From Jacaranda mimosifolia (Eukaryota > Streptophyta > Magnoliopsida > Lamiales > Bignoniaceae): DNA of 64,000 nucleotides. Of this stretch, positions 20,771 through 32,812 are shown one piece after another. The number at the start of each line of letters is the position of its first letter. Position 1 is the first letter of the stretch. A program made the translations under genes and the position numbers. Below the pieces are notes generated by a model that saw only the letters and a list, made by a program, of their open reading frames with translations, was not told the DNA's origin and made no database searches. The stretch lies in assembly GCA_018894105.1 (NCBI GenBank), contig CM032129.1:14763968-14827967 (forward strand). Reading direction: 5' to 3'.

Positions 20771-21489
20771 ATCATTTAGAAGATTGTAATGTGGTTTAGA
20801 TTCCATTATCTTAAGTTAGAAGAAATATTTTCCAAAACTCATTCGTTCAAAGTAGTTTTTTTTTTATTAAAAATTTGTATTTTTTCATATTTTTGAAAAT
20901 TAACACGTTGGATCTCTAGCTAATAGCGACGTCTTTCTCTTGCAGCCAATCTTGTAGAAATGACAACCATTAGAATGGTGACACTAACAACAGAAGAAGA
21001 ATGATACAAATCTGATCAATAAGAAATATCTAGAAACTATGAATTTGTAATACTTTATAGCATGATATTGGACTCTTATAACATGCATAAGCTTTAGCAA
21101 GCCAAACACTCTGTAACTTTTTGTAATTTTTGAATTTAAAACTATGGCGAGTTGATGTTTTTAATCATGTATCTTTTTTGTTGGTTATTTTGATATTACT
21201 TATTTCCATTATTATTCTAGTTGAATTTTCGTGTCGAGATTCGGATTTTTATTGAATTCAGACTTGAAATTGACATGCATAGATCCTATAGGATCTTGGA
21301 TTGAACTTCATTAAATAAATCTATAATTGGATCTGAATTATCCTAATTTGATCCAAGTTCGACCCATTGACAACCCTAGTCATTGCACTTGAATCTCATT
21401 TTCAACTTGTTGAGAAGTAGGATTTGGATTGGATTTGATGAAACAAAAAAAAAAAATTAAATTGAGATCTGAATTTGAGTTTTGATTTA
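20771..21489. other. Spacer between solo LTR and chromovirus, no gene seen
   Basis: AT-rich, with an A/T-rich low-complexity stretch near 20850-20910. No gene or element end recognised. Confidence 0.55.
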
Positions 21490-22044
21490 TATAATAAACT
21501 AAGACAACAAGAGTTGTATTAAAGACTAGAAATTTGAGAAGAAGAAAATGCAGGAAGATTGGAGAAGAACTGGGAAGAGAAATGAGACTGAAACTATATA
21601 TTCGTTACTCGAGAAAAGCTTCTTAACATTGGTTTTGCTATTTATAGATATAATTCTCAAAATAAAATAAAATAAAAAACTATATTGCTTAACAGAATAA
21701 CAAAATGGCTTAAATTAGCTAACAGCCAGCTACAAAATTCCCAAATTAGTTGGATGTTGTAAGCATATCATGCTTTGCATTGGCAACTTGGTCCACACTC
21801 GCCAAGTCAGCTTAGATGGCTGGTTTAATCTCGTCCATTGGATTAAAGTTCCCTGAGAGTTTAGTTTTTTTAATGACTAATTAAAATGATGTTGTTTGGA
21901 GAGGTGCAAGTGGAGTTTCTTTGTTTTAACACCTCAATGCATTAGTTGGATCATGCCTATCCATCTATCACATTTGGGGGTTGAGGTGTTCCTCCAAAAG
22001 TGAACTTGATCCTTTTCTTTGACAGAATTTTTTTCAATTTTACA
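21490..22044 (-). repeat. 3' LTR of the minus-strand chromovirus-like element
   Basis: 555 bp, matching 32256-32812. Shared blocks include AGAAGAAAATGCA, AGATGGCTGGTTTAATCT-like and GATTGAGGTGT-like sequence. On the minus strand it starts TGTAAAATTG. Confidence 0.85.
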
Positions 22045-22046
22045 TT

Positions 22047-22064
22047 ATTTCCTCCCCTTTTTGT
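22047..22064 (-). other. Polypurine tract of the minus-strand element
   Basis: The minus strand reads AAAAAGGGGAGGAAATAA directly before the 3' LTR. Confidence 0.75.
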
Positions 22065-22079
22065 TGATCCTTGTCCCAA

Positions 22080-23560
22080 TGGTCAACGTCTAGAAATTTC
22101 ATGCTAATATCCACATCTTCTAAGGTGGCTTGCTCTGGCATAGAATGAACCCGCTGAATAAGGATTTGAGATACCTCGAAATTATTTCATTGTTTGAGTC
22201 ATTTCCCTAACATTTCCAAAGGATAGATTTTGGCATTTCCCTCTCCATCTATTGCAGGTATCTATGTTGATAGAGTATGTTATTTTTAAATAGAGATATG
22301 TAAAAGGCTAGGAGTATAAAACTTTACTTTGGTAACTCCAACTTGTATAATACATTCCTTATTTTTTGCAAAATTATGTATGGTCCATAGTAGTGTGGAG
22401 ACAACTATAGATTTTCCTATGTGTGACACTGCCTTACTTGTACGGTTGCAGTTACAAAAAAGCAATTTTTAGCAGACTTGGTCCCCAACCTCAAATCCCT
22501 TTTATGTACTTTTCTATTTGTATAAATTTTTATTCTTTCTTGTGCATATGTGAGATTTTCTTGTAATCATGAATGATTCTGATACTTTCTTGAATAAGTT
22601 TAGAAACCTATGAATGTTGTGCATCGGGTAAGGGTCCTAAGGGTAAGTGAAAGTGGATAACCATATAGGACTTGGAATAGCGGTTGTATTTAGGCTTGAA
22701 TAATAGTATTATACCAAAACTCGCAAGGGGCTACCATTTGTTCAATGTTTTGGGTTTTGGGGGGCACATACACCTAAGGTAGATCTCCAGGCACTAGTTT
22801 ACTCTCTTGTTTGACCATTAGATCGGGGATGGTAGGCAGTGGAAATATCTAATGAGGTGCCTAAAAGTTTGAACAAAGTCTTCCAAAAGATACTAGTAGA
22901 TAACTTGTCTCTATCATTAACTATATTAACTCGTAGGCCGTGAAGTTTATAGGCACCATTTAGGAATAACTTGGCTATGCTTTCTACAGAGTAAGGGTGA
23001 TTATGACTAAAGAACTAATTGTACTTAGTTAATGTATCAACTATGACTAGTATAGATCCTTATCTTCAAAAATCAGTAAGCATTCTACAAAATCCATAGT
23101 GACATGTGACTAAGCTTGTGATGGTGTGGCTAAAGATCACAAAATTCTAGAATAAGACACACTCTCATGTTTGTTCCATTCACACACATAACACTCCCTA
23201 ATCTAATACATGATAGCAAATTTCATCTTATGCCAAAAGAAAAGTAATTTGAGTCTTTGATATATACTTGTGATGCCTGAGTGTCCTCCATTAATGAATC
23301 ATATAGGGCCTACATTATCTTCTTCTTAGATCTTTTTTGTCCCCAATATAAATTCTATTTTGATACCTAAGTACCCCATATTCATGGGTATACTTTGTAA
23401 AGGCTTGTGTATCAATTATCTTAGCTCTTACCACTCTACTGAACTGTTTATCTTCATTGTAGATTTCTTGGATTTCCACCATCCAACTAAGGATTGAGCC
23501 TATAATTGCATTGAAATATAATTGATTGTGGTCCTTTCTAAACAATGCATTAGCCGCCAT
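22080..23560 (-). pseudogene. Integrase and chromodomain-like end, decayed
   Basis: Minus-strand frames give a GVLRYQNRIYIG segment (near 23370) at the integrase N-terminus, then ILVIVDTLTKYN near 23050, KLHGLRVNIVNDRD near 22930 and LLGTSLDISTAYHP near 22860. That is the integrase core order, with the second catalytic Asp in NDRD. Near 22110-22190 a fragment MPEQATLEDVDI resembles the last part of a chromodomain, which would tether insertion to heterochromatin. Stops and frameshifts are frequent. Assignment of the chromodomain is tentative. Confidence 0.7.
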
Positions 23561-23870
23561 ATTCACAATCCCCTTCTTATGTTGGACTTCATAGTCCAAT
23601 CCAAGAAGCTTAATAGCCTATTTCTGCTGCAAAACTAATCATATTCTCTATGTGGGGATGTGCTTTAATCTTTATTGATCAGTCTTGATGATAAAGTGGT
23701 TTCCTTGCAAGTAATGCTTCTATCTATTTACAACTATTAGCAGTGCAGGAACTCTTTTCCGCAAATGGATAGACTTTGATTCTTTACCCCCAATGCTTTG
23801 CTAAAGTAAGCTCTAAGCCTCCATTTTTGCATTAAAATAGCCTTTACTCCACTACCACTATCAGTTTCCA
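23560..23870 (-). pseudogene. RNase H domain of the minus-strand element
   Basis: The domain end is recognisable as LDYEVQHKKGIVNMAANAL (near 23545-23600), matching the usual 'Y.KG..N..ADALSR' ending of gypsy RNase H. Upstream residues are hard to follow because of stops. Confidence 0.6.
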
Positions 23871-24960
23871 CTAAAAAAAGTAAGGAAAATTACGTAAGGC
23901 TAGGACTGGTGTTGTGTTCATGGCCTTTTCGAGATTTTCAAAGGCTTGGGTGGCTCCATCACTCCATTTGAAATTATCTTTTATAAACAGGTTAGTTAAG
24001 ATTTTGCTAATAATTCCATACCCTTTCATAAATTTCCTATAGTATCTTATGAGTCCTAGGAATCCACGGGCTAGTTCAACATACATTCAATCTTCTCTTA
24101 GTTAGCAGACACTCTTTCTTTAGAAATTATATGCCCTAGTAATCAATTTGTTGTTTCATAAAATTAAACTTACTTATTTTACAAAATGTTTATGCTTTCT
24201 TAGTAGCTTTAAGCAGTGCTTAGGTATGACAAGTGTTCCTCCCTAGTCCTACTATATACAAGTATGTCATCAAAAAACACAACGACAAACTTCCTTAAGT
24301 GTTTAGTGAAATTTTTGTTCATAAGTGGCTGAAAGGTGGATGGTGCATTGCACAATCCAAATGGCATCACAAAGAATTAATAATGCCCCTAGCGTGTCAC
24401 AGAACTTATTTCGAAAATGTCTTTTTTCGATCTAATCTGGAAGTAAGCTATCCTCAAATCTATCTTAGCATAAAATCCAACCCCTTTTAGTTCATCTAAT
24501 AACTCATTGATGACTACAATAGGGAAATTGTGCTTGATTCTAAGACTTTTTAGGTACATATAATCATCGCACAACCTTAATGTGCCATCTTTCTTTCTCA
24601 CAAGCAAGATAGGGAAGGCAAAAGGGTTTCAACCCCTTCTAGTTTATCTAATAACTCATTGATGACTACAATACGAAAATTGTGCTTGATTCTAAGATTG
24701 TTTAGGTACATATAATCATTGCACAACCTCCATGTGCCATCTTCCTTTCTAACAAGCAAGATAGGGAAGGCAAAAGGGCTTTGGCTTGGTCTAATGATGC
24801 ATACCTCTTACATGTCCTTTACTAGGTTCTCAATCTCAATATTATGGGCATAAGGATATCTATAAGGAACTTGCTTCTTAGAGTGAGGGTTATTTTATGT
24901 TCAACTTTCATAATAGGAGCAGTGAGGTTGGTTTGGAGAAGATGTCTTAGTAGGCCTCTA
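23871..24960 (-). pseudogene. Reverse transcriptase of the minus-strand element
   Basis: MLVRKKDGTLRLCDDY (24607), then VINELLDELKGVGFYAKIDLR (24510), the catalytic FFDDILVYS at about 24250-24276, and FLGLIRYYRKFMKGYG (about 24020-24065) appear in the correct order on the minus strand. FFDD is a common form of the YxDD box in plant chromoviruses, and both Asp codons remain. A tandem duplication of the N-terminal part precedes it, and frames are broken. Confidence 0.85.
24481..24784 (-). repeat. 152-bp tandem duplication within the reverse transcriptase
   Basis: The block starting CCCCTTTTAGTTCATC at 24481 recurs as CCCCTTCTAGTTTATC at 24633, and the match continues to AAGATAGGGAAGGCAAAAGGG. 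The two units differ at roughly ten positions, so the duplication is not recent. Confidence 0.9.
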
Positions 24961-25329
24961 AAAGTTTCTCTAACTTAAGATCGGTCTCCGAGCTATTTGT
25001 AATGGTAACACTCATAGAAAAAATCTGCCCACATAGCCCTTGACTTTCCTTTTGAACAAGTTATTCATGACTTTAACAGAGATTACTTTGAGCTCAAATT
25101 GTTCAATAATAGCCTTCATAGAAATCCTCTTATAATTCCTTGAAATAATTAATATCATACTTTGGTAGTCAAGCTCTATGGAGCTGTCCTATCTTATGCA
25201 TTCTTCTTGTAATATGAGGTCATATCCTCATATGTTGAGTGTCCTAAAAGGGTATGTAAACTGATGCCCTTGTATCTTCCAAATGAAACTAGGACAACAC
25301 ATCCTACTAACCATTTTACTACCATTAGC

Positions 25330-25500
25330 TACACTTGTAATCATAGATATGTGTGCTCAAGGTAACAACTTAATTGGTTGGCTAACCCTTCATTTATAAA
25401 GTTGTTAGTACTATCACTAATCAAAATGTGCAAATCCTTCCCCTATACACTAACTTTGATCCTAATAATGTTCATGTCAGTGGCGCTAGTTAAAGAGTTG
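25330..25500 (-). pseudogene. Protease remnant of the minus-strand element
   Basis: Near 25375-25425 the minus strand reads LISDSTNNFINEGLANQL, resembling the active-site segment of chromovirus proteases, with a shortened D-S-(G)-S-T motif. It lies between gag and reverse transcriptase as expected. Confidence 0.5.
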
Positions 25501-25679
25501 AGAGATAATGTGGTTTCTTCTATGATCACTTCTTCTAAACTCTCTTACTACCTTAGTTCATGTCGTAAGTCAATTCTTCTTTCTCTATCATCATTTAAGT
25601 GTTTTTGTCTTTACTTACATCTATGCCTTATAGTGTATCTTTCATCATAATTATAACATAAAATTTTCTCTCCCTACGC

Positions 25680-25888
25680 TTTCATCTCAGCTGCTATGAG
25701 GAGTCTCATCGGTGATGCGCATTCATGTAGTTCAAATAGAGCTTTGGAGCCTGCGATTTTGTTTTTGTGTTGTGGCTAGTTGCTGGAGGTGGTCTGTTGT
25801 TTTTGAAGCATTTTTGGTTAGCCAAGGCTCTTTTCATAGTAGCTTCTACAATAGTTTCTTGCCTCTTTGCTAATAGGATAGCTTGCTG
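25680..25888 (-). pseudogene. C-terminal gag fragment, separated by the CACTA insertion
   Basis: The minus-strand frame gives LQQAILLAKRQETIVEA, the familiar gag segment 'A..LA..QE' of chromoviruses, followed by a Lys/Pro-rich tail. Its upstream part resumes at 31165, on the other side of the CACTA element. Confidence 0.7.
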
Positions 25889-25929
25889 TAGCACTACTAC
25901 AATACTAAGATATGTGGGCAATATTTTTG

Positions 25930-26150
25930 GCCTCTAAATGCTTTAAAAATGCCTCTAATACAAGTTGAGGCAATTGACTATAAAAGCCTTCATAGCTGCA
26001 GTCGTGAAAAATATAGAGGCAATTATATGGATTGCCTCTATATATAATTAATGGAGGCAATTTTTCACCATTTGAGGGCTATTATTAAAGCCTCCATTCC
26101 TTATTTTTGAAGGCCCCCTAAATAGAAAAAGGCCTCCAAATCCTATATCA
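25930..26150. repeat. Left subterminal repeat region of the CACTA element
   Basis: Contains GGCCTCTAAATGC, GCCTCTAATAC, GAGGCAATTGAC, GAGGCAATTATA, ATTGCCTCTATA, GGAGGCAATTTT, GCCTCCATT and GGCCTCCAAAT within about 220 bp, alternating in orientation. Confidence 0.85.
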
Positions 26151-29100
26151 AAAAAAGCATTAATCCATCATGTTCCTCCAAAGAAAAAACATAGATATAT
26201 ATTCAATCGTATATACCCTACAAACATTACAATAACATATTACTAATAACCATACAATTGTAACTTTTATCAACCAATACAACCCAATAGTCGAAATATC
26301 TCCAGAAAAATTCAATCAACGTTTATTTCAACTCACAATATCCATTTTAAAGAATGATCGTACAATTTATCTACATTTAGTAAAGAAATGACAATTTCAT
26401 TTTCAACTAGAAAAAGAATTTATGCTCTTTGGTGTACCATTCCATATATTCATATCAAGTTGTACTTAAGAATAGTTTTATCCCAAGAAAACACACAAAT
26501 ACTTCATTTCTCTTAGCGTGCTCTCTTTGGAAGAAATCTGGAACCACTGTATAAAATCCAGCAACAACAACTTTGTCCCAAGCTTCCTTCAATCGTTCAT
26601 AGTGGACACATAATTAGTATTATATGGAGCATACAAATAGCAAATCTTTATAGTTGCTATTGAGATAGTTCAAGCTAAAGTTTTTTGGTATTACCAACAT
26701 ATTTAACATTATGTGAAAATAATAAAACAAGTCATAATGCAAATTGGGTGGAACTAAGCCCTTGACTATCTCTTTCTTGGCTTCTTTCACTTAATGCAAT
26801 CCAAATGGGTGACTAATTAGACCAAACTTTGCAATCTCTTGATTGCAATGTATAATGTCACTTGAAAGTTACTCATATTAGCCATAGAAATGGAAAGAGA
26901 ATTTTCTAACAAAAAATTAAAGCAACCTAGTCTGTAACTTTCGAAAAATGAACAAATGGAAGCTTAAAAAAGAAATTTCATGCTAAAGCAAATATTCACA
27001 AACATGGTCTCTCATTTCATTCATGTTGTAACTTTTTTCTATCATAGTGTTGCACTTTCTTGCCTAACTATTCTGTATCTTTGGTTCAAAACCAATTTTC
27101 TTGTTGATCAGTTAGTTTATGTCTTCTAGTTGAGCAAGAAATGCTGGCCTTCTAATGTTAAGTCATCATGTAGGCCTAAGGTGCATGAATATAAGAAATA
27201 AATAGAATGACTTGAGTTTATTTTGTGTGGTTTCAAATTCTGATTGTATAACTTTGCTTGAGTTTGCATGTTTTCTAGTGGACAGTCAATCATTAGGATT
27301 CTAATGTCATTGAATGTGCATGTATGCTTGTATTTAAAAACAAGATATTGTAGAACTAGATTAGGTTATTCTAAAGTAATTGAATTGGATTGGATCAAAT
27401 TAATTGAACTAATCATAATAGCATGTGAGGAAAAGAAAAAAAATGAATTAATATTGAATTGGATTATTCTAAAGTAAAATGACATTAAATTGGGAAATTT
27501 ATTGTCTATAAACTATTATCACTTTTTAACATTCTTGATTTGAGAGGGCACTTCTAACATTCATGCAATTCACTTTTTATGAGAAATATTAATCATATAT
27601 ATATATATCACCACTATTTATTAGGACTCGTAATTTGTGAGCAAAAGTGAGCAAGAAGCTGAGCAACTGATGAGTGGAGTCGTGAGGATTAAGCTTGTGA
27701 TAAGCAAGCAAGAGCTGCGGGTTGTGCTTAGTGAATGAGGAGTTTTGTTACATGATATGATTCATAAGGTGAAGGGGGAAGAAACCACCCTTTAGTTCAA
27801 TTGTAGTTCAACAAAAGTATTATGTCAATAAATCAGTCTATGTCAAGCAACCACCCTTGTAGTCTATAGATGTCCCAAGTGAATAGAGATTTATACTTTA
27901 TTTGGCAAAAAAAAAAGAACTAAGTGAAACGTTATACTTTGTTTGGCTAAAGAAAGAACTGAGTGAAACACCTAATTATGAGATTCATATACTTAAACTG
28001 CATGTTCTAAATCTTTTTGGTGAGGTGAACAAGTTAAGCTATTCATTCAATCAGTGGATGAAAAAACTTAGAAAGCCATTTAGAGATGAAAATAGAAGCA
28101 TGAATTTGATTAAACTTCATCTATTTCTGATTTTATGTTCGTATTTCAAGTTTAAAAGCAAGACTAAGGATCAAAGAAAGTGATCTCATTTAAATACTAT
28201 CCTCGAAATATGACAAAATCTTACACATAAAATTCTTCACTATTCCATCCTTGGTAAATTAACTGTTTATTTATCATAAGCAAGGAAATCCCTATGAGCA
28301 GAAAATCCTACTAAATCTTGTTCTTGTAAATATCCAACAATTTAGTGGAGCAAAGTTGCTGGCAATTTTCATTTACTTCAAAATAAAGCCTTCTTGATGC
28401 TGTTTTCAGTTAACGGAGCACAGTTCTCTTGCATATGCCTTGTACCATACTATATATGCATCAACTTGTAATATTTTCAGTTATTATATCACCAAATGTT
28501 ATGAATTAAACAAATTTATTTAGAATAGACAGTTTATCAGAATACACTAAAATAAAAAGTAAAAAAAACAAAAAAAATAATGATTTCTACACTTTATTTT
28601 TTAATTACTGATATTATCAAATTATTTTTAGATTTATTTTACTATGTTATAAGATTCATATAGATGTGATCAAATATGTTTTTTCTTTCATGTAAGCTTC
28701 ACATTTATTGTTCAAATTCAACTTAAAACGACTTCCTTGAATCGATATTTTAGAATATATATATATATTTCTATATTCATTCTTAGGCTAAATCCCAATA
28801 TTCATTAAGGTTAATAAAACTTAATCCTTGTTAAAGTAAATGAAAAATACACAAATTTCTCCATTGGAATCAAGACATATATGAAATATGCAAACTTAAT
28901 ATCTAGTCACATGAAAGCATCAAAAACATATCTACATATCAATGTTAGTAACTAACCTTAGCATGAATCACTCCAATCGAATCAAGAAATATATCAAATA
29001 CACAAACTTGTTGCCATCCGTGCAAGAAACTACTCCCCAGCCTCTTCAACTAGCATTCTGAAAGCATAATAATCCAATTATTCATTGAAATTTGCAGCAA

Positions 29101-30939
29101 GACAAATCAATACCAATGCCAAATCTTAAAAGTAGGACTGAGGATCAAAGAAAGTGATCTCATTTTGTCATATTTCGAGGATAGCTAAATAAGAAACTTT
29201 GGAATAGTTTTGGGGATATTTTTAATTTAACTTTGATGCTCATCTTCCTCCATGAATGGTTTTCTCTTTGCCTAATATCACACATTTGTTTTCATTTCTC
29301 ATAATATTTATGAGCTTTACTCTCTACCCTTATATCATAGCAAAAAGTAATTATTTTCTATACACAACTCTTTGTTGTAATTTCATGAAAAAACATTACA
29401 AATAGAGATGTGTTATTCCAAAAGAACTACAAGTCCTAATCATTTTAGAAATTTCCAATGGTGCAAAAACACAAAGAATCCAAATGCAGATATGAATGAT
29501 ATATGGTGATAATCTGGTTTCTGTTAAAATAATTGTATGAATATTCATATAATTTCATGATCAGCCAATGGATTGCTACTTATTGTCTCATTTCCTAATT
29601 AAACATCTGAGTCCTGTTACTCATTAACTAATGAGGATTTTACACCCACATCTTGTCAAAGGCAAAACTAGCATTTTAATTTATAATTGCACATTCCTTT
29701 TTGATTTTGCAACCCCCCCCCCCAAATTTTTTCCCCTTTTTTTGTCATTATTTCATGATTGATGAAATTCAAGTACCATAATAGTCCTTTTAAATGAACT
29801 ACATTTAAGGACTTGTAATTGGCACCACTTTTAGGTTCCCATAAGGACAGGTTTTAAATCTTAATAATGTGTTTTCTTGGATGCAATAAGAATATGTTGA
29901 GAAAGCAAATCCAGCACTGATCTTTGTATACAGTATTTTACTTATTGCCATAAGTTTTGCTGGCATAATAGTTGTATACTAACCATTATGGCTGCCCTAA
30001 AATCACATAATAATTTCTCCATGGTATGACTAATTAAGCAAAGAGTAAAAGCAAGCTCAACAATGATACTAACACAAAAATAGGCCATTCTACAATTAAT
30101 TTCATGTGTGTACATACCCAAACACTCACCAAGAATCCACAGATAGTATTGGAGGATTAGTACAAAAAACTGCCTTGCATTTAAATGCCCACTAGTGCAT
30201 TCAAGGTTGTATACTAAAAAGAAAACTACAATTGTTCCACCCAATAAATGCCTCATAATAAACTACAACTATACTCGTTTCAAACAACTAATTAATTTAG
30301 AAGAAAATATTAACAAAAAAAAGAATAAAATTCTTCTTTTTATCCATACAACAAATTGTATGGAAAAACCTAACTTGAAAATGGTATTGCTTAATTGAGC
30401 CTCTTGCCACTAATGTTTTAGCCATATCTAATCCAACAGAAAATTAAATTTCAAAGATATAGATAGATTGAAAGAAAGAGACCAAAAACTAGAAAACAAA
30501 ACCTAGAATGTAAGTTGCTAAGATTCACCTCACTATGCCACTTTAGGAAGCCAAGTTTGATCTCCACTATCACTTACACAAAGTTCGATTGAAGTGAAAA
30601 ATCCCTAGCTTGCAACTTTGTTCGATTCAGCCGCAATGAACTCAATGGGGACAAATTTGAATGATGTTCAAATAGAATTGTGAAAAATATTGAAGATTGA
30701 AAATGAAAGTGTGATGAAATAAGGAATTTGCGGTGGATTTTCAATGGGTAAGCTTTTTTGGAAGTGAGGATTGAAGTGAAGTGAGGAAAGGAGTGAGCGA
30801 CAGATTGAATGTTTAGTTCAGCAAAATGTTAACTTAATTTACTTTTTTAATAAAAATATGAAATTAATTAATTAATTTTAATTAAGAGATAAAATAAAAT
30901 AAAAAATATTACACCATGGGCCATTATAATTTTATCATT

Positions 30940-31140
30940 GGTTTATGGGCTATTTGAAAATGGGCCTTTTAAATAGGCCTTCAAAAATGACTATTATTAG
31001 GGGCTATTCTTAATTGGGCCTTTGTATATTGGCCTCCAGAAATAAATAACTACATTTAGAGGCAATTAATTTTAAATGGCCCACTTAAATTATTAATAGT
31101 GGCTATTCTTATATGTGTCTCCATATATATATGCCTCTAA
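30940..31140. repeat. Right subterminal repeat region of the CACTA element
   Basis: Contains AGGCCTTCAAAAATG, TTGGCCTCCAGAAA, AGAGGCAATTAATT, GTGTCTCCATA and ATGCCTCTAAATA. The same core motifs occur at the left end in mixed orientations. Confidence 0.8.
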
Positions 31141-31164
31141 ATATATATTTTTGTTGTAGTGTAG

Positions 31165-32240
31165 GTTGCTTGGTTTGAGTGCTAGCACTAGTCTATTTTA
31201 TCTCTTTCCTCAACATATTAATGAAGTTGGTATTAGAAAATTATTCTAGGTAGTCTTTCCTAAAGATTAGCAAATGAGACTTCAGCTCTTCAAATCTTTT
31301 TAGGTACTATGACATTGTCCCCTATTGCTCCAACTTGTTGAATTCCCCAATAAGTAGCTCTCCATCTATTTGTTTTTTTTTTTTGTGGCCAATTCTAAAT
31401 GACCTAAAGTATGGTTGTGTCTGGGGCTAAATCATGTGGAATGGTCAACTCACAAAGATGTGGTGAAGACACGTATAAGAATTTTGGAATCAAATTTTGT
31501 ATGTGTTCCCATCCCACCACTATCACCAAGATGGTGGTATGACAACCAACTATTTTTAGGGATTCTTTGGTCTCACATTTGACTTATCACATATGTAATA
31601 GTATCTAACATATGTTTTAATTTACTTTCATCAAATTTGGACAGAATAGCTTCAATGAAGCTTTTACAAGTTGGTGTTTCTCTATCTTCTATATATCCTT
31701 GAGACCATAGTTTAGCCCTTCCTTCTAGATGAAGCGATGCTAGAGCAGCTTCTGATTTGTTTAAGTAGAGGTTACAATTTGAAATCTTTGACATTTTTTA
31801 TTCTTGTGATGTAAGGGCCTCACCATCAAAATATAGGAATTCGACTTTTGGGAAAGGTGTGTAGCTGTTTTGTTTGGTGCTAGATGATTTTGGGCTTGTT
31901 GGTATTCAAGCAGTAGACTGGGAGTTGGATCCTTTCTCTGTTGCTGCCAAAAAGTCTCCTCCCTAGATGGACTAATTCTTATTGCATTGCTGCATTTGCT
32001 CAGCAATATTCTAGAGTCCCTGTTGCATTAGTTTCTGGGTGTTTTCCATGGAGAGCATAGATGTTTTCAATCCTATTTGTAAACTAAGTAGTCCCTCAAA
32101 TTGCTCCTGAATGTGTTTCTTCTGGCTTGCCATAAAGCCCTCTCTTCCACTAATAGGATTTCAGCTTTCTTTTGGTCACCTTGTAATTCCTTCAATCTTG
32201 TTCATTTGGCTATTGTAATACAGCCATCTAAGGATCAAAT
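31165..32240 (-). pseudogene. N-terminal and central gag of the minus-strand element
   Basis: The frame at 31794-31573 contains EAALASLHLEGRAKLWSQGY and FIEAILSKFDESK, the classic chromovirus gag core that ends in a helix-rich segment. The frame at 32006-31761 supplies the proline- and serine-rich part before it. They lie in different frames, so at least one frameshift is present. The downstream part continues past the CACTA element at 25888. Confidence 0.75.
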
Positions 32241-32253
32241 GGCTCTACTATCA
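32241..32253 (-). other. Primer-binding site of the minus-strand element
   Basis: The minus strand reads TGATAGTAGAGCC two bases inside the 5' LTR. It resembles the initiator tRNA-Met site TGGTATCAGAGCC with three changes. Confidence 0.6.
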
Positions 32254-32255
32254 AA

Positions 32256-32812
32256 TGTAATGTACTAAGACAATAAGAATTATATTGGAGACTGAAAATT
32301 TGAGAAGAAGAAAATGCAAGAAGATTATAGAAGAATCAGGAGATTAAACGACTGAACCAATATATTCATTGCTTGAGAAAAGTTTCTTAGAACTTGCGCT
32401 ACTAGTTATAGACATAATTATAAAAATAAATAGAAAAGAAATTATAAAACTTAAGAAAGTAATAAAATGGAAACAATCAATTAGCAAGAATCTAATTACA
32501 AAATTCTCAAATTAGTCAAATGTTGTAACTGTGGCATGCTTTCCATTCCCAAATTGCTATGCACTTGCCAAGTTAGCTTAGATAGCTGGTTTAATCTATC
32601 CGTTAAATTAGAATTCCCTTGGATGGTGGAGATTACTTCATGACTAATTGGAACGACACCATTTGAGTGTGCATGTGGAGCTTTATTCTTTCAATAACTT
32701 AATAATTTAGTTTGATCTTGGCTGTCCATCTGTCCCATCTAGGGATTGAGGTGTCCCCTTCTAAAAGTGAGCTTGATCCTCATCTTCTTGATAGGATTTT
32801 GCATAAATCTCA
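32256..32812 (-). repeat. 5' LTR of the minus-strand chromovirus-like element
   Basis: 557 bp, pairs with 21490-22044. On the minus strand it runs from TGAGATTTATGC to GTACATTACA. Confidence 0.85.

Larger units (their letters stand above)
25892..31161. mobile_element. CACTA (En/Spm) DNA transposon, non-autonomous, 5.27 kb
   Basis: The left end is CACTACTACAA and the reverse complement of the right end is CACTACAACAA. The 3-bp duplication TAG flanks both sides (25889-25891 and 31162-31164), the hallmark of the CACTA superfamily. Both ends carry many short subterminal repeats, mainly GAGGCAATT, GGCCTCCA and GCCTCTA in both orientations (25930-26150 and 30940-31140), as expected for transposase-binding sites. 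Removing the element rejoins gag of the host retroelement. I find no TNP1/TNP2-type transposase; internal open frames (27902-28183, 29942-30256) match nothing I recognise. Confidence 0.93.
21490..32812 (-). mobile_element. Minus-strand Ty3/gypsy (chromovirus-like) element split by a CACTA transposon
   Basis: Two related LTRs (21490-22044 and 32256-32812) in the same orientation bound an internal region read on the minus strand: primer-binding site, gag, protease, reverse transcriptase, RNase H, integrase, a degraded chromodomain-like end and a polypurine tract. A 5.27-kb CACTA element interrupts gag. Without it the element is about 6.05 kb, normal for a chromovirus. Coding parts are broken by stops, frameshifts and a 152-bp duplication. 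Target duplications are no longer convincing, consistent with great age. Confidence 0.85.

Noticed and set aside
27902..28183. A 93-codon plus-strand frame inside the CACTA element
   Set aside because: Starts with a partial internal repeat (KKELSETL...KKELSET) and matches no known family.
29942..30256. A 104-codon minus-strand frame inside the CACTA element, hydrophobic
   Set aside because: Not recognised as a transposase or any other protein, and AT-rich DNA gives such frames by chance.
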